A DNA stretch of 64,000 bases from Pseudomonas pisciculturae (GTDB lineage: Bacteria > Pseudomonadota > Gammaproteobacteria > Pseudomonadales > Pseudomonadaceae). The translations under genes and the position numbers were made by a program. Below, in pieces: positions 7,364 to 15,759 of this stretch. The stretch lies in assembly GCF_015461805.1 (NCBI RefSeq), contig NZ_JACVZE010000011.1, positions 62,001 through 126,000 on the forward strand, written 5' to 3'. The notes beneath the pieces were generated by a model, which worked only from the letters and a program-made list of their open reading frames with translations, was not told the DNA's origin and ran no database searches. The stretch's first letter is position 1. Each line of letters begins with the position of its first letter.

Positions 7364-9809
7364 ACGTCCTCAATAAGTCCGCAGGACGGCTGCGGTACAA
7401 CTGCCACAGCGGCCAGGCGCAAGCCAACAGCGTGGCCAGCATCGCCAGCCCCAGCAACTGGGCAAGCTGCCACGGAAATACCTGCAACGGCAGGCGCCAG
7501 CCAAAAGCCTGCACGTTGATCACCGCGTCCAGGCACCAGGCCAGCAGCAACCCCAATGGCAAGGCCAGGATCAGCGTAAGTACCGCCAACAGCCAGGTTT
7601 GCCCCAAGTTGAGCAGCATCAATTGGCGACGCGTCACGCCCAATGCCCACAACGGTGCGAGCTGGCCGAGGCGGCTCTGGCTTTGGGTGAGCAGGCTGAT
7701 GAACAGCGCGACGCCAGCCACGCCCAGGGTCAGGCTGTTGAGGGCGGCAGTGGCGGCGAAGGTGCGTTCGAACACCTGGCTCGACCAACCCTTGAGTTGC
7801 TGTTGATCGACGATGCGGCTGTCGTCCAGGGTAAACGCGTGCTGAAGTTCACGCACCAATGGCGCCACATTCGGCGGCGCGACCCGCAGGTTGAAACGCG
7901 CCGGGGACAAGCTCGGCCAATGCGTCAGCAGATGCCTGGAATTAACCAGCAGGTGACCCTTGGGGTTGCCGTAGTCGGCGTAGATTCCTATCACCTTGGG
8001 AGCCCACACACCCTGTGGCGTGGGGATGCTGACCGTGCCCCCCAACTTCACCGCGAGCCTGCGGGCCAGTTGTTCGCTAAGCATTACAGTGTCGCCTTGC
8101 TGCAATTGGTCCCAGGGTTCGCTCGCCGCGTCCAGCAAGGGCCAGTGCTGGCGATAGGTCGGGTCGTCGACCACGCCAAACAGCTCCGCCGGCCAGCCCT
8201 GCAATTGCACAGCAACCTGCCAGGTGGGCAGCACGGTGTGTACCAAGGGTTGCTGCGCCAGCCAAGTGCCGAGCTGCTCGGCCTGGGCTGGGGTTTGTGG
8301 GTTGAGGTACAGCTCGGCCGTCAGGCGTTGTTCCAGCCAGTTATTGAAAGTGTGACGAAAACCCGATGTCATCGAGCCCGCGCCGATATTCGCGGCCAAG
8401 GCCAGCAGCAATGCCATCAGCGCCAGGCTCAAGGCCGGCAGTTGTTGCCGACAGTCGGCCAGAAACCACTGGCCGAGCACCGAACGGCTGCGGCCCATTA
8501 CCGTCTTCAACAGCGCATTGAGCAGCACCGGCAACCCCAGTGCGGCACCCAGTAGCAAAGCGGCCATCAACACAAAACCCGCAGCCAGGCTGTCGCCGAG
8601 CCAGAGTGCCAACACAGCGATCAGCAGCGCCGCACTCGCGACCCAGCCTTGGCGCCGTAACCAGCGGCCATGGGCCTCGTGCCAGGCCTGAGCATTGGCC
8701 AGCGCCAGCAGCGGCAGGCGCGACGCACGCCACAGACTGCTCGCGCCGGCAAGCAACGCGCCAAGCAGGCTGAGGCCCAAGCCCGCGCCCCACCACCATG
8801 GGCTCAGATTCAGTTGCCCAGGCACCTCAGCGCCATACAGGCCACGCAGGCTGGCAGCCACATCCGGCAGCAACAGGCTCGCCAACAAATAACCGCTGGC
8901 TACGCCGAGCACACCACCCAGCAGTGAAAGCACGCCCAACTCCACACTCAGGCTGAGGATCAACAGGCGCACGCTGACCCCGCAGGCGCGCAACGTGCGC
9001 AGCAGCCCACGCCGTTGCTCCAGGGCCAGCCCGATGGCGGCATGCACGATAAACAGCCCCACCACAAAAGATAAAAACCCCAATGCGTCGAGGTTCAGGT
9101 GAAAGCTTTCGGTGAGGCGCGAGAGGTTGTTGTCTTCGCCCTGCTTGAGTTGCAGCCCGGCGGGTGGCGTGGGATTACTGGCGGCGTAGGCCTTGTCCAG
9201 CAACAGGCGTGACAGACGCTCGGGCATGTCCAACAGCGGTTGGGCGAAGCCGATATCGGTGAGCAACAGGCCAGGCGCCATGTCCCCTTGGGGTTGCAGC
9301 GGTGGCAGTGCGTGGCCACTCAAGGTTGTCGGCTGCTGGCCCTCGCGCAACCCCAAGGCCTGCAAGGTTTGGGGTGCTATCCAGGTGCGACCCGGCGGCT
9401 CAAAAAACGCCAGCATCTGCGCCTGGTTCAAACGCTGCCCCGCCACCGCACCGCTGCCGGGAAGTGACAAGGGGTCGATGCCCATCAATTGCAGGCGCAC
9501 GTGCTCATGGCCCTCAAGCTGCACCCGCCCCTGCACCACGGGCGACACTGGCCAGCCAGCGCGGCGCAACTGGGCGAACAACGCTTGCGGGACGCTGGCA
9601 CCGTCCGGCGCACTGAGGCTGGCCTGGGGTTCGCCGCCGATCAACTGGCTGGCACGCGCATAGCTGTCCCGCGCCTGGCTGTTCAGCGCTTGCACACCGG
9701 TCAACAGCGCAGTGGCCAGCCACAACCCGGTCAGCACACTGAAAAACTGCACAGGATGGCGTCGCCAATGGCTCAGCAGCGCGCGCAACGTCCAATAAAA
9801 CACGTTCAC
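7347..9809 (-). CDS. FtsX-family ABC transporter permease (AttF/G-like)
   Basis: An 820-aa inner membrane protein with an N-terminal TM helix (about 17-40), a large periplasmic domain, a core TM cluster about 240-360, more TM segments about 390-430 and 450-470, a second periplasmic domain, and three C-terminal TM helices after about 690. This duplicated FtsX/MacB-like layout (two large extracytoplasmic domains) is typical of permeases that work on outer membrane lipids or lipoproteins rather than pumping across the membrane. Its ATG overlaps the ATPase stop by 4 bases, and it overlaps the AttH-like gene downstream, indicating translational coupling of a three-gene operon. Confidence 0.9.
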   Translation of the reverse strand: MNVFYWTLRALLSHWRRHPVQFFSVLTGLWLATALLTGVQALNSQARDSYARASQLIGGEPQASLSAPDGASVPQALFAQLRRAGWPVSPVVQGRVQLEGHEHVRLQLMGIDPLSLPGSGAVAGQRLNQAQMLAFFEPPGRTWIAPQTLQALGLREGQQPTTLSGHALPPLQPQGDMAPGLLLTDIGFAQPLLDMPERLSRLLLDKAYAASNPTPPAGLQLKQGEDNNLSRLTESFHLNLDALGFLSFVVGLFIVHAAIGLALEQRRGLLRTLRACGVSVRLLILSLSVELGVLSLLGGVLGVASGYLLASLLLPDVAASLRGLYGAEVPGQLNLSPWWWGAGLGLSLLGALLAGASSLWRASRLPLLALANAQAWHEAHGRWLRRQGWVASAALLIAVLALWLGDSLAAGFVLMAALLLGAALGLPVLLNALLKTVMGRSRSVLGQWFLADCRQQLPALSLALMALLLALAANIGAGSMTSGFRHTFNNWLEQRLTAELYLNPQTPAQAEQLGTWLAQQPLVHTVLPTWQVAVQLQGWPAELFGVVDDPTYRQHWPLLDAASEPWDQLQQGDTVMLSEQLARRLAVKLGGTVSIPTPQGVWAPKVIGIYADYGNPKGHLLVNSRHLLTHWPSLSPARFNLRVAPPNVAPLVRELQHAFTLDDSRIVDQQQLKGWSSQVFERTFAATAALNSLTLGVAGVALFISLLTQSQSRLGQLAPLWALGVTRRQLMLLNLGQTWLLAVLTLILALPLGLLLAWCLDAVINVQAFGWRLPLQVFPWQLAQLLGLAMLATLLACAWPLWQLYRSRPADLLRTFAHED

Positions 9810-10465
9810 GTTGGCATGACCTGCCCGCGCTGCAACACCACTTGCTGGTCCAGCCGCGCGGCGATGCGCGGGCTGTGGGTGACCATCAACAGGCTGGTGG
9901 GGCTGTCGCGCAGCAAATCCAGCAGCAGGTTCAGCACGTCGTCGCTGGTGGCTTCATCCAGGTTGCCGGTGGGTTCATCCGCCAGCAGCAAGCCTGGCCG
10001 CGACGCCAATGCACGGCCCACCGCCACCCGTTGCTGCTGGCCGCCAGAGAGCTGCTCGGGATAACGCTTGAGCACGTCGCCCAGGCCAAGGCGCTCCACC
10101 AGTTGCGCTTGCCATTGCGGGTCGAAGCGCCCTGCCAGGCGCGCTTGGAACGCCAGGTTGTCATCGACGCGCAAACTGCCGATCAAGTTGAACTGCTGGA
10201 ACACCAGGCCGATCTCCGTGCGGCGCCAGTGGGCCAGCTGGGATTCGTTGAGTTGGTCGAGACGTTGCTCGCCCACCTGAATGCTGCCGCTGTCCACCCG
10301 GTCGAGCCCAGCCACCAGGTGCAATAACGTGCTCTTGCCGCTGCCCGACTCGCCCATCAACGCCAGGCTGGTGCGCGCCGCCAACTGCAAGTCGACACCC
10401 GCCAATACTGCCAGCGGGCCCTGGGGCGTGGCATAGCTCTTGAAAACACCTTGCACCTGCAACAT
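9806..10465 (-). CDS. ABC transporter ATP-binding protein (LolD/MacB type)
   Basis: A 219-aa ATPase with all ABC motifs: Walker A GESGSGKST, signature LSGGQQQRVAVGRAL, Walker B LLLADEPTGNLD and H-loop MVTHS. The DEPTGNLD form is diagnostic of the LolD/FtsE/MacB subfamily that pairs with FtsX-type permeases, as found next door. The start at ATG 10465 (MLQVQGVFKSY) matches family length. A GTG at 10534 would add 23 residues with no family similarity. It is first gene of the three-gene operon and is divergent from the histidine phosphatase gene. Confidence 0.92.
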   Translation of the reverse strand: MLQVQGVFKSYATPQGPLAVLAGVDLQLAARTSLALMGESGSGKSTLLHLVAGLDRVDSGSIQVGEQRLDQLNESQLAHWRRTEIGLVFQQFNLIGSLRVDDNLAFQARLAGRFDPQWQAQLVERLGLGDVLKRYPEQLSGGQQQRVAVGRALASRPGLLLADEPTGNLDEATSDDVLNLLLDLLRDSPTSLLMVTHSPRIAARLDQQVVLQRGQVMPT

Positions 10466-10562
10466 GGCAACACTCGTTTGAGAGGGGGCAATCGAGAATA
10501 ACGGCTGTGTATCAACACCACGCAAATTTTTCACATGGTTTTCACCGGCCGGCTACCCGGCG

Positions 10563-10630
10563 CACTTTAAATTACCGGCCATCTGTCACGCGCCGGTAAC
10601 TTTTAAGTGGCCACGTCTGACAACTTTTAA
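10563..10630. promoter_or_regulatory. Spaced ACTTTTAA direct repeats, possible regulator sites
   Basis: Two copies of aacttttaa (10598-10606 and 10622-10630) lie exactly 24 bases apart, with a related cactttaa at 10563-10570. The spacing places the sites on one face of the helix roughly two turns apart, upstream of the Ais-like phosphatase and ArnT genes. Direct repeats of this kind resemble PmrA/PhoP-type response-regulator sites, and arn genes are classically controlled by those systems. Assignment to a regulator is inference. Confidence 0.35.
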
Positions 10631-10725
10631 CCGCATCAGTGTTCAGCGAAAAGACAGCAGCCCTATGACAGCCTCCAGCTTCAGTACGGGTATCCGCCAA
10701 CGCGTTGCGACTCATTACTACAACA

Positions 10726-11415
10726 ATGCCGACTGAGCCCAAGGTGAATAAAGTGGTTGATCTTGCCCTGACCAAAGCGCGCTCGCCGCGGGCCTTACTC
10801 AAGCGCCTGACCCGGCTTTGGCTGGGGCTTAGCGTCATCGCGTTGTTACTCGCCGGCAGCACCTTGTGGCCCCGGTCGCCACAGAACCTGGGTATCGGCA
10901 ATCGCCTGCTCACGTCTCAAGTCGTACCGCTGTGGCGCGACGGCGACGTGATCGTGCTGGTGCGCCATGAAGAGCGCTGCGACCGCTCGACAAACCCCTG
11001 CCTGGGCCCTGTCGAAGGCCTGACCATCAACGGTAGCCAACAGGCCGAAAACCTCGGCAAGTCCTTTAAATTACTGGGCATGGAAGGCAGCGACGTACTC
11101 GCCAGCCCCGCCATCCGCACCGCCCAGACCTTGCGTTTCATGTTCGGCAAAAACGAGCTGACCTCAGGCCAGCAAGCCGTCTGCGGCGCGGCCATGGGCG
11201 AAGAATTGCTCAGTCACAAAACCCCAGGACGCAACCTGGTTTTTGTCACTCACAGCGGCTGCATCGCAGACTTCGAAAAGACCCTGGGCTTCCCCCACGC
11301 CGCCTTCCCCGAGTACGGCAGTGCCTTGTTCGTGCAGGTTTTACCCCATGGCAAGTTCAAGACCCTGGGCCTCTTGAACAATCAAGATTGGCCGCTCGCA
11401 CTCAAACAACTCTAG
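10726..11415 (+). CDS. Histidine phosphatase family protein (Ais-like)
   Basis: A protein of about 229 aa with an N-terminal membrane anchor (LWLGLSVIALLLAGSTLW) and a branch-2-like histidine phosphatase domain: LVRHEERCDRS holds the catalytic RH pair, ASPAIRTAQTLRF the second Arg, and FVTHSGCI the second His. CDRSTNPCLGPVEGLT resembles Ais/PagM-type phosphatases that remove core heptose phosphate from lipopolysaccharide. It precedes arnT, another lipid A modifier, which supports a role in envelope charge. The start is uncertain: ttg 10705, atg 10726 and gtg 10753 are in frame, the last with the best Shine-Dalgarno (AAGG). Confidence 0.82.
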   Translation: MPTEPKVNKVVDLALTKARSPRALLKRLTRLWLGLSVIALLLAGSTLWPRSPQNLGIGNRLLTSQVVPLWRDGDVIVLVRHEERCDRSTNPCLGPVEGLTINGSQQAENLGKSFKLLGMEGSDVLASPAIRTAQTLRFMFGKNELTSGQQAVCGAAMGEELLSHKTPGRNLVFVTHSGCIADFEKTLGFPHAAFPEYGSALFVQVLPHGKFKTLGLLNNQDWPLALKQL

Positions 11416-11504
11416 AACTTACTCACCGCCCGACAGGGCCCCTATTCAGCAAAACGACAGCCCTGTTCTGGCATGTTTAGTTGTGCCTGTTAGTTAAGGA
11501 CGTC

Positions 11505-11603
11505 ATGACTACTCTCACCGACTTAGTGAAAACCTTGTTGTTCTACGCTATGACTTCACTGCACCCACGCCGTGCCACGAAACGTCAAGGAGCGACGTTG
11601 TGA
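11505..11603 (+). CDS. Putative 32-aa leader peptide coupled to arnT
   Basis: A 33-codon ORF (MTTLTDLVKTLLFYAM..., ending RRATKRQGATL) has an AAGGA sequence at 11496-11500. It ends in a TGATG overlap with the ArnT start at 11603, so translation would be coupled. The arnT Shine-Dalgarno AAGGAG lies inside it. The peptide has a hydrophobic middle and a basic tail, so it could be a small membrane peptide or a translational leader. No family is recognised. The overlap and spacing favour a real ORF, but its short length leaves doubt. Confidence 0.45.
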   Translation: MTTLTDLVKTLLFYAMTSLHPRRATKRQGATL

Positions 11604-13258
11604 TGACCCGTTTAAAACCCCTGCCACTCTTATTACTGGCCTTCGCCGCGTTTTATTTATTGCCGCTTGGCCTGCACGGTTTGTGGATCCCGGATGAAAC
11701 CCGCTACGCCCAGGTCAGCCAGGAGATGCTGCTGAGCGGCAACTGGGTGGCACCGCACTTCATGGGCATCCGCTATTTCGAAAAACCCGCCGCCGGCTAT
11801 TGGCTGATCGCCTTGGGCCAGGGGGTGTTTGGCCAGAACCTGTTTGGTGTGCGCATCGCTTCGGCCCTCACCAGCGGCCTGAGCGTACTGCTCGCCTACC
11901 TGATCGCCCGCCGCCTGTGGAATGACCCGCGCAAAAGCTTCGCCTGCGCCCTGCTCTATTTGAGTTTTGGATTGGTCGCCGGGCAAGCGGGGTATTCCAA
12001 CCTCGATCCGCAATTCACCTTGTGGGTCAATTTGAGCCTGGTTGCCCTATGGTTCGCGCTCGACAGTCGCACCACCGCTGGCCGCCTTGGCGCCTGGGCA
12101 CTGTTGGGCCTGGCGTGCGCCATGGGGTTCATGACCAAGGGCTTTCTCGCCTGGGTGCTGCCGGTGCTGATCGCCGTGCCCTATATGCTCTGGCAACGCC
12201 GCAGCGGTGAATTACTGCGTTACGGCCCGCTGGCGGTGGGCGTGGCAGTGTTGGTGTGCATGCCATGGGTACTGGCGATTCACCTTAAGGAACCGGACTT
12301 CTGGCGGTTCTTCTTCTGGAACGAACATATCCGCCGCTTCAGCGCCGACAACGCGCAACACGTGCGCCCTTGGTGGTTCTTTTTGCCGATCATCGCCGTG
12401 TCCTGCCTGCCCTGGATGGGCCTGCTGCCCAAAACCTTACACCAGGCCTGGCAGCAAAAACGCCAACCGGCCATTACCTTCCTGGCCCTATGGCTGCTGC
12501 TGCCGCTGGGTTTGTTCAGCTTGAGCAACGGCAAACTGCCCACCTACATCATGCCGTGCCTGCTGCCCTTGGCGTTGCTGATGGGGCATACCCTGGTCGA
12601 GCTTATCAACTCGGGCCGCACCCGAATTATCCGCATCAATGGTCTGCTCAACATCGTGATCGGCGTGGCGGCGATGATCGGCCTGATTTACCTGCAAGTC
12701 GCACAACCCCTGTACGGCAACACCCCTACCGAGCGATTTGCCCTGTGCCTGGCGCTGATCGTATTGCTGGTGTGGACGCTTGCCAACCTGCTGCAAACCT
12801 GGCGCCCGCTGACGCTGTGGGCGATGCCGGCCTTGGGCATTGGTTTGCTGGTAGCCCTACTGCCGGTGGGCATGCCGGCGCAGGTGAGCGATAACGAAAT
12901 GCCCGATCAATTTGTGCTGGAGCATCTGCAAGAATTGCAGCAAACCCACGCCCTGTTGAGCAACGAACTGGGCAGCGCCAGCGCCCTGGCCTGGCGCCTG
13001 CAACGGCCAGACATAGCCTTGTATGACACCGAGGGTGAACTGCGTTACGGCTTGCAGTACGCCGATTCAATGCAGCGCAAGGTTGAATTGGATCAGGTAC
13101 AGGCCTGGCTCCATGAGGCGCGCCAACACGGCTCGGTGGGGGTGTTGATGCGGGTCAACAGCGCGAGTGAGCGGCGGGAGGCCGAGCGACTGCCGTTGGG
13201 GGGAACGCGTTATAGCAAGGGGTATCTGGAGTTGATCGTTTATCCGCAGTTACCGTGA
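11603..13258 (+). CDS. arnT: 4-amino-4-deoxy-L-arabinose lipid A transferase ArnT
   Basis: A 551-aa polytopic glycosyltransferase of the GT-C/PMT family. The N-terminus has a TM helix, then the periplasmic loop GLWIPDETRYAQVSQEMLLS with the catalytic-type Asp-Glu pair and FEKPAAGYW, which are hallmark ArnT sequences. About a dozen TM helices follow, and a C-terminal periplasmic domain of about 130 residues. ArnT moves L-Ara4N from undecaprenyl phosphate to lipid A phosphates at the periplasmic face, lowering surface charge and binding of polymyxin-type peptides. The rest of the arn operon (arnBCADEF) is not in the window, so this is a solitary or second copy. ATG 11603 is chosen over GTG 11600 to match MTR-type family starts. 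Confidence 0.92.
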   Translation: MTRLKPLPLLLLAFAAFYLLPLGLHGLWIPDETRYAQVSQEMLLSGNWVAPHFMGIRYFEKPAAGYWLIALGQGVFGQNLFGVRIASALTSGLSVLLAYLIARRLWNDPRKSFACALLYLSFGLVAGQAGYSNLDPQFTLWVNLSLVALWFALDSRTTAGRLGAWALLGLACAMGFMTKGFLAWVLPVLIAVPYMLWQRRSGELLRYGPLAVGVAVLVCMPWVLAIHLKEPDFWRFFFWNEHIRRFSADNAQHVRPWWFFLPIIAVSCLPWMGLLPKTLHQAWQQKRQPAITFLALWLLLPLGLFSLSNGKLPTYIMPCLLPLALLMGHTLVELINSGRTRIIRINGLLNIVIGVAAMIGLIYLQVAQPLYGNTPTERFALCLALIVLLVWTLANLLQTWRPLTLWAMPALGIGLLVALLPVGMPAQVSDNEMPDQFVLEHLQELQQTHALLSNELGSASALAWRLQRPDIALYDTEGELRYGLQYADSMQRKVELDQVQAWLHEARQHGSVGVLMRVNSASERREAERLPLGGTRYSKGYLELIVYPQLP

Positions 13259-13277
13259 AGGGGCAGGTTGGTGGGTA

Positions 13278-13493
13278 TTATTTATCTAAAAACTCAAAAA
13301 CATCATTTGCATAAAACCCATTCTCGACAAGAATTTTATCCACTTGCGACTTGGTCATAGCTTCAGACATCTGCAGCTGCCTTAACGCTTTTAACAACGA
13401 CTGTGAGTTCAATTTCGAGCCACCGTTTCTGGGGCCTACTAAACTCTCATTTTGGAAATTCAGGATTTCGTAGTTAGGGACCGTTATGTTCAT
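13278..13493 (-). CDS. Hypothetical 71-aa protein in AT-rich island
   Basis: A 71-codon ORF with a G-rich Shine-Dalgarno (AGGGGG, 7 bases before ATG). The protein starts MNITVPNYEILNFQNESL, has a GPRNGG turn, then a helical SLLKALRQLQMSEAMTKSQVD segment and ends FEFLDK. Base composition is clearly AT-richer than the surrounding genes. No family is recognised. The polar N-terminus with a glycine-rich hinge followed by a helix recalls small secreted or leader-type peptides, but this is only a resemblance. It is convergent with arnT. Confidence 0.5.
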   Translation of the reverse strand: MNITVPNYEILNFQNESLVGPRNGGSKLNSQSLLKALRQLQMSEAMTKSQVDKILVENGFYANDVFEFLDK

Positions 13494-13857
13494 TCGCCAA
13501 CCCCCTACAGAGGTTTCCGATAACTGACTTCACGCACATCGAGCGACACTGAAAAACTATACCCTCGCGAAAAAAACCTACAACTTACACGCCCATCACC
13601 TGTAGGAAATTAACTACCAGCAACTAGGAATTTTCTTGCAGGGAGATCAGATATTCAGTTATTGCTCTAAATACGGATCTGAAATCCGATTATGAATAAG
13701 CAGAATACGGCCCGTAAAAATAATGGCTTACGTTGCGACGCCCTATATAAACAAGCGCCGCTAAATAAAATACAAGTCTGAATACCTAAATTTTTTATTG
13801 AAAAAAACAGCAAGCACCCGACAAGCGGTATGTATTCACATCACTTAAATAATAGAA
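13494..13857. other. AT-rich intergenic region
   Basis: About 360 bases of markedly AT-rich sequence between the 71-aa ORF and the orphan ABC ATPase. It probably contains the promoter of the leftward 71-aa ORF. A 29-codon ORF at 13692-13781 has no ribosome site and is not called. No repeat or tRNA was seen; the base composition suggests foreign or decayed DNA. Confidence 0.5.
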
Positions 13858-14778
13858 CTAGCGATCAGGTGTGATCTTATTTTTACCCCGTTCATGTGGA
13901 ATGTCGGCTTCGAACCTTAACCCCACCACCTGTTCCCGCACCGCCTTCCCCTCCGCCCGATTGCGAATAAACCCGGCCCTGGTAAACCGCTCCAGAAACG
14001 GTACAGCCTGGGTTTTATCCGGCGTCGCCAATGGTTGCTCGGCCACATCGCCAAACAGCGTATAGGCCGCCGTCGTCAGGTGGCGTGTGTTGAGGTCGCC
14101 AGTGAGCCGACCGTTCTGGAGCACGATGGCGCGATTGGTCACTCGTTGCAGATCAGACAAGCGTTGGGAGATATAGAGAATAGCTACGCCCCGTGCGCGC
14201 TGACTGTCGATGAGGCCGAGCAGCCGCTCGGCGTCGGGCTCCGACAGGGCGGCGGTGGGTTCGTCGAGGATCAGCAACTTGGGTTGCAGCGCGAAGGCTC
14301 GGGCCAGTACCAGCAGTTGGCGGTCTGCTTGGCCGAGGCGCTCGACCGGTTGCAGCAGTGGCAGGTCCAGGCCCAGCGCGGCGGCGATGGCTTCGGCGCG
14401 TTGCAGCAGGCTTTTGCGGTTGAGTAGAAAGTCTGCGTCGGGCTGGCCCAGTTCATCGAGCAGCAGGTTCTCGGCCACGCTCAGGCCGGGGGCGATGGCG
14501 TCATCCGGGTTTTGATGCACCGCCACAATGCCCACACGCCGCGCCGATAGTTGCGAGACAAATCGCTGGCGCTGGCCATTGACCCACAGCTCACCGCTAT
14601 CCGGCGCCAAAGTGCCGCTGAGGATCTTCACCAGGGTCGACTTGCCCGCGCCTACGGCCCCCAGCATCGCCACCCCTTCACCGGGATAAATATCCAGGCT
14701 GATTTGATCCAGCGCCCGCTGGGCACCGAAGGTTTTGCATAGATCACGCAGGCGGATCAGGGGCTCGGGGTTGCTCAT
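13858..14778 (-). CDS. Orphan sugar-type ABC ATPase, single domain with degenerate motifs
   Basis: A 306-aa ATPase of the RbsA/MglA class, whose members normally have two ATPase domains in about 500 aa; only the first is present. Walker A GAVGAGKST (about 40-48) and Walker B LLILDEPTAAL are intact. The signature loop reads LGQADRQ instead of LSxGQ, and the H-loop His is Gln (ILYISQRL). The domain runs into a 60-residue unrelated tail (VPFLERFTRAG... to NKITPDR). No permease or binding protein adjoins. It is either the remnant of a sugar importer ATPase or a repurposed regulator. The AT-rich gap downstream supports decay by deletion. Confidence 0.8.
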   Translation of the reverse strand: MSNPEPLIRLRDLCKTFGAQRALDQISLDIYPGEGVAMLGAVGAGKSTLVKILSGTLAPDSGELWVNGQRQRFVSQLSARRVGIVAVHQNPDDAIAPGLSVAENLLLDELGQPDADFLLNRKSLLQRAEAIAAALGLDLPLLQPVERLGQADRQLLVLARAFALQPKLLILDEPTAALSEPDAERLLGLIDSQRARGVAILYISQRLSDLQRVTNRAIVLQNGRLTGDLNTRHLTTAAYTLFGDVAEQPLATPDKTQAVPFLERFTRAGFIRNRAEGKAVREQVVGLRFEADIPHERGKNKITPDR

Positions 14779-15090
14779 GGCGAGTCTCTAGGACCGAACG
14801 ATGACTCACTACAACGCTAAATCGCGTTGATTTATTCCAGACAACAATGAGTTAGGTGCCGAATTAAAGGCATTACCTGATGAACAATCCAATAGCTGAA
14901 TGGCATAGCGGGACACTTTTTAGCTATAAGCCCACGATGGTAGTTTGTTGAATGCTTTCAGCAGCTTATCGGGAATCTGCTGCATCCGTTGGTGACCGGG
15001 CGAATTTCCGAAGGCTGGTCGCACACGATGGGCAGGTCTTAAAATTGGGTACTCGTTAACACCCCATTCCTCATTGTAGAAAGTAGGTCA
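14779..15090. other. Intergenic region without recognised features
   Basis: About 310 bases upstream of the orphan ABC ATPase and before the REP pair. It should contain the promoter of the ATPase gene. No ORF with a ribosome site, hairpin or repeat was recognised. Confidence 0.5.
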
Positions 15091-15180
15091 GTGTGGGAGC
15101 TGGCTTGCCTGCGATGGCATCAACTGGCTGTGCCTGATGTGCCGAGTTGCCTGCATCGCAGGCAAGCCAGCTCCCACACT
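15091..15180. repeat. REP pair (gctggcttgcc subtype)
   Basis: Two inverted REP units (gtgtgggagctggcttgcct ... caagccagctcccacact) surround a 40-base spacer. The arms are perfect inverted copies over about 26 bases. This is a Pseudomonas REP doublet, placed beyond the 3' end of the lipoprotein operon. Confidence 0.9.
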
Positions 15181-15252
15181 AGAGCGGTATACATCCAACA
15201 AAACTCAACCGCATGACAACCCCGCTCCCACACGGCTCTACCCCACCGTGAT

Positions 15253-15759
15253 TTATTGATAGGGAATCAAGCGATCCCGATCCAGATCACGCATCAGTTC
15301 ACTCAACATTTCACTTTCACTGCGCGGTTCGGTCATGGGTATGTACCAGGTGGTAGCCGTCCAACCGCCGCGCTTATAGGCGTAGGCCTTGACCAATTGC
15401 CCATCCTTGTACAACGAGCCATGCAATTGGCGCTCGTAGGTGTACGGAATGGGCACCGTCAGCAACGTCAACGCGCCGAGTACAGCAGGAAGCACGCCGG
15501 CGCCTTTGCCGCCGCTCTGGTCCACCAACAGGCTGTAGCCGGTCTTGCTGAAACCCCCATCCAGAAAACTGAACGCCCCGGTTTCACGCAGACGCTCAAT
15601 GACTTCGCGTTGCTTCTGCTGGTCGAAACGCGTTGCCGGCGGCGGCAGGGTCACGCTCATCGGCACGTAGGCGCGTTCGGCCTTGTAATCCAGGGGCTTG
15701 AGCGCCGTGCTGCAACCGCTGAGCAGCAGTACAGCGGCCAGTAATGTCGTCCGGATCAT
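15253..15759 (-). CDS. Small lipoprotein, paralogue of the next gene
   Basis: A 168-aa lipoprotein: MIRTTLLAAVLLLSGC gives a type II signal with lipobox LSGC. The mature part has RLRETGAFSFLDGGF, a hydrophobic stretch (VLGALTLLTVPIPYTY) and YKDGQLVKAYAYKRGGWTATTW. The pattern of RETG-x-F, central hydrophobic loop and 'DG..K.Y.Y' is shared with the adjacent 172-aa lipoprotein, so the two are diverged duplicates. Function is unknown. Its ATG overlaps the upstream gene stop by 4 bases, placing it last in a three-lipoprotein operon that likely acts on the outer membrane or periplasm. Confidence 0.8.
   Translation of the reverse strand: MIRTTLLAAVLLLSGCSTALKPLDYKAERAYVPMSVTLPPPATRFDQQKQREVIERLRETGAFSFLDGGFSKTGYSLLVDQSGGKGAGVLPAVLGALTLLTVPIPYTYERQLHGSLYKDGQLVKAYAYKRGGWTATTWYIPMTEPRSESEMLSELMRDLDRDRLIPYQ

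Noticed and set aside
13692..13781. 29-codon ORF in the AT-rich gap
   Set aside because: No ribosome site and no conserved feature; in AT-rich DNA such ORFs occur by chance.
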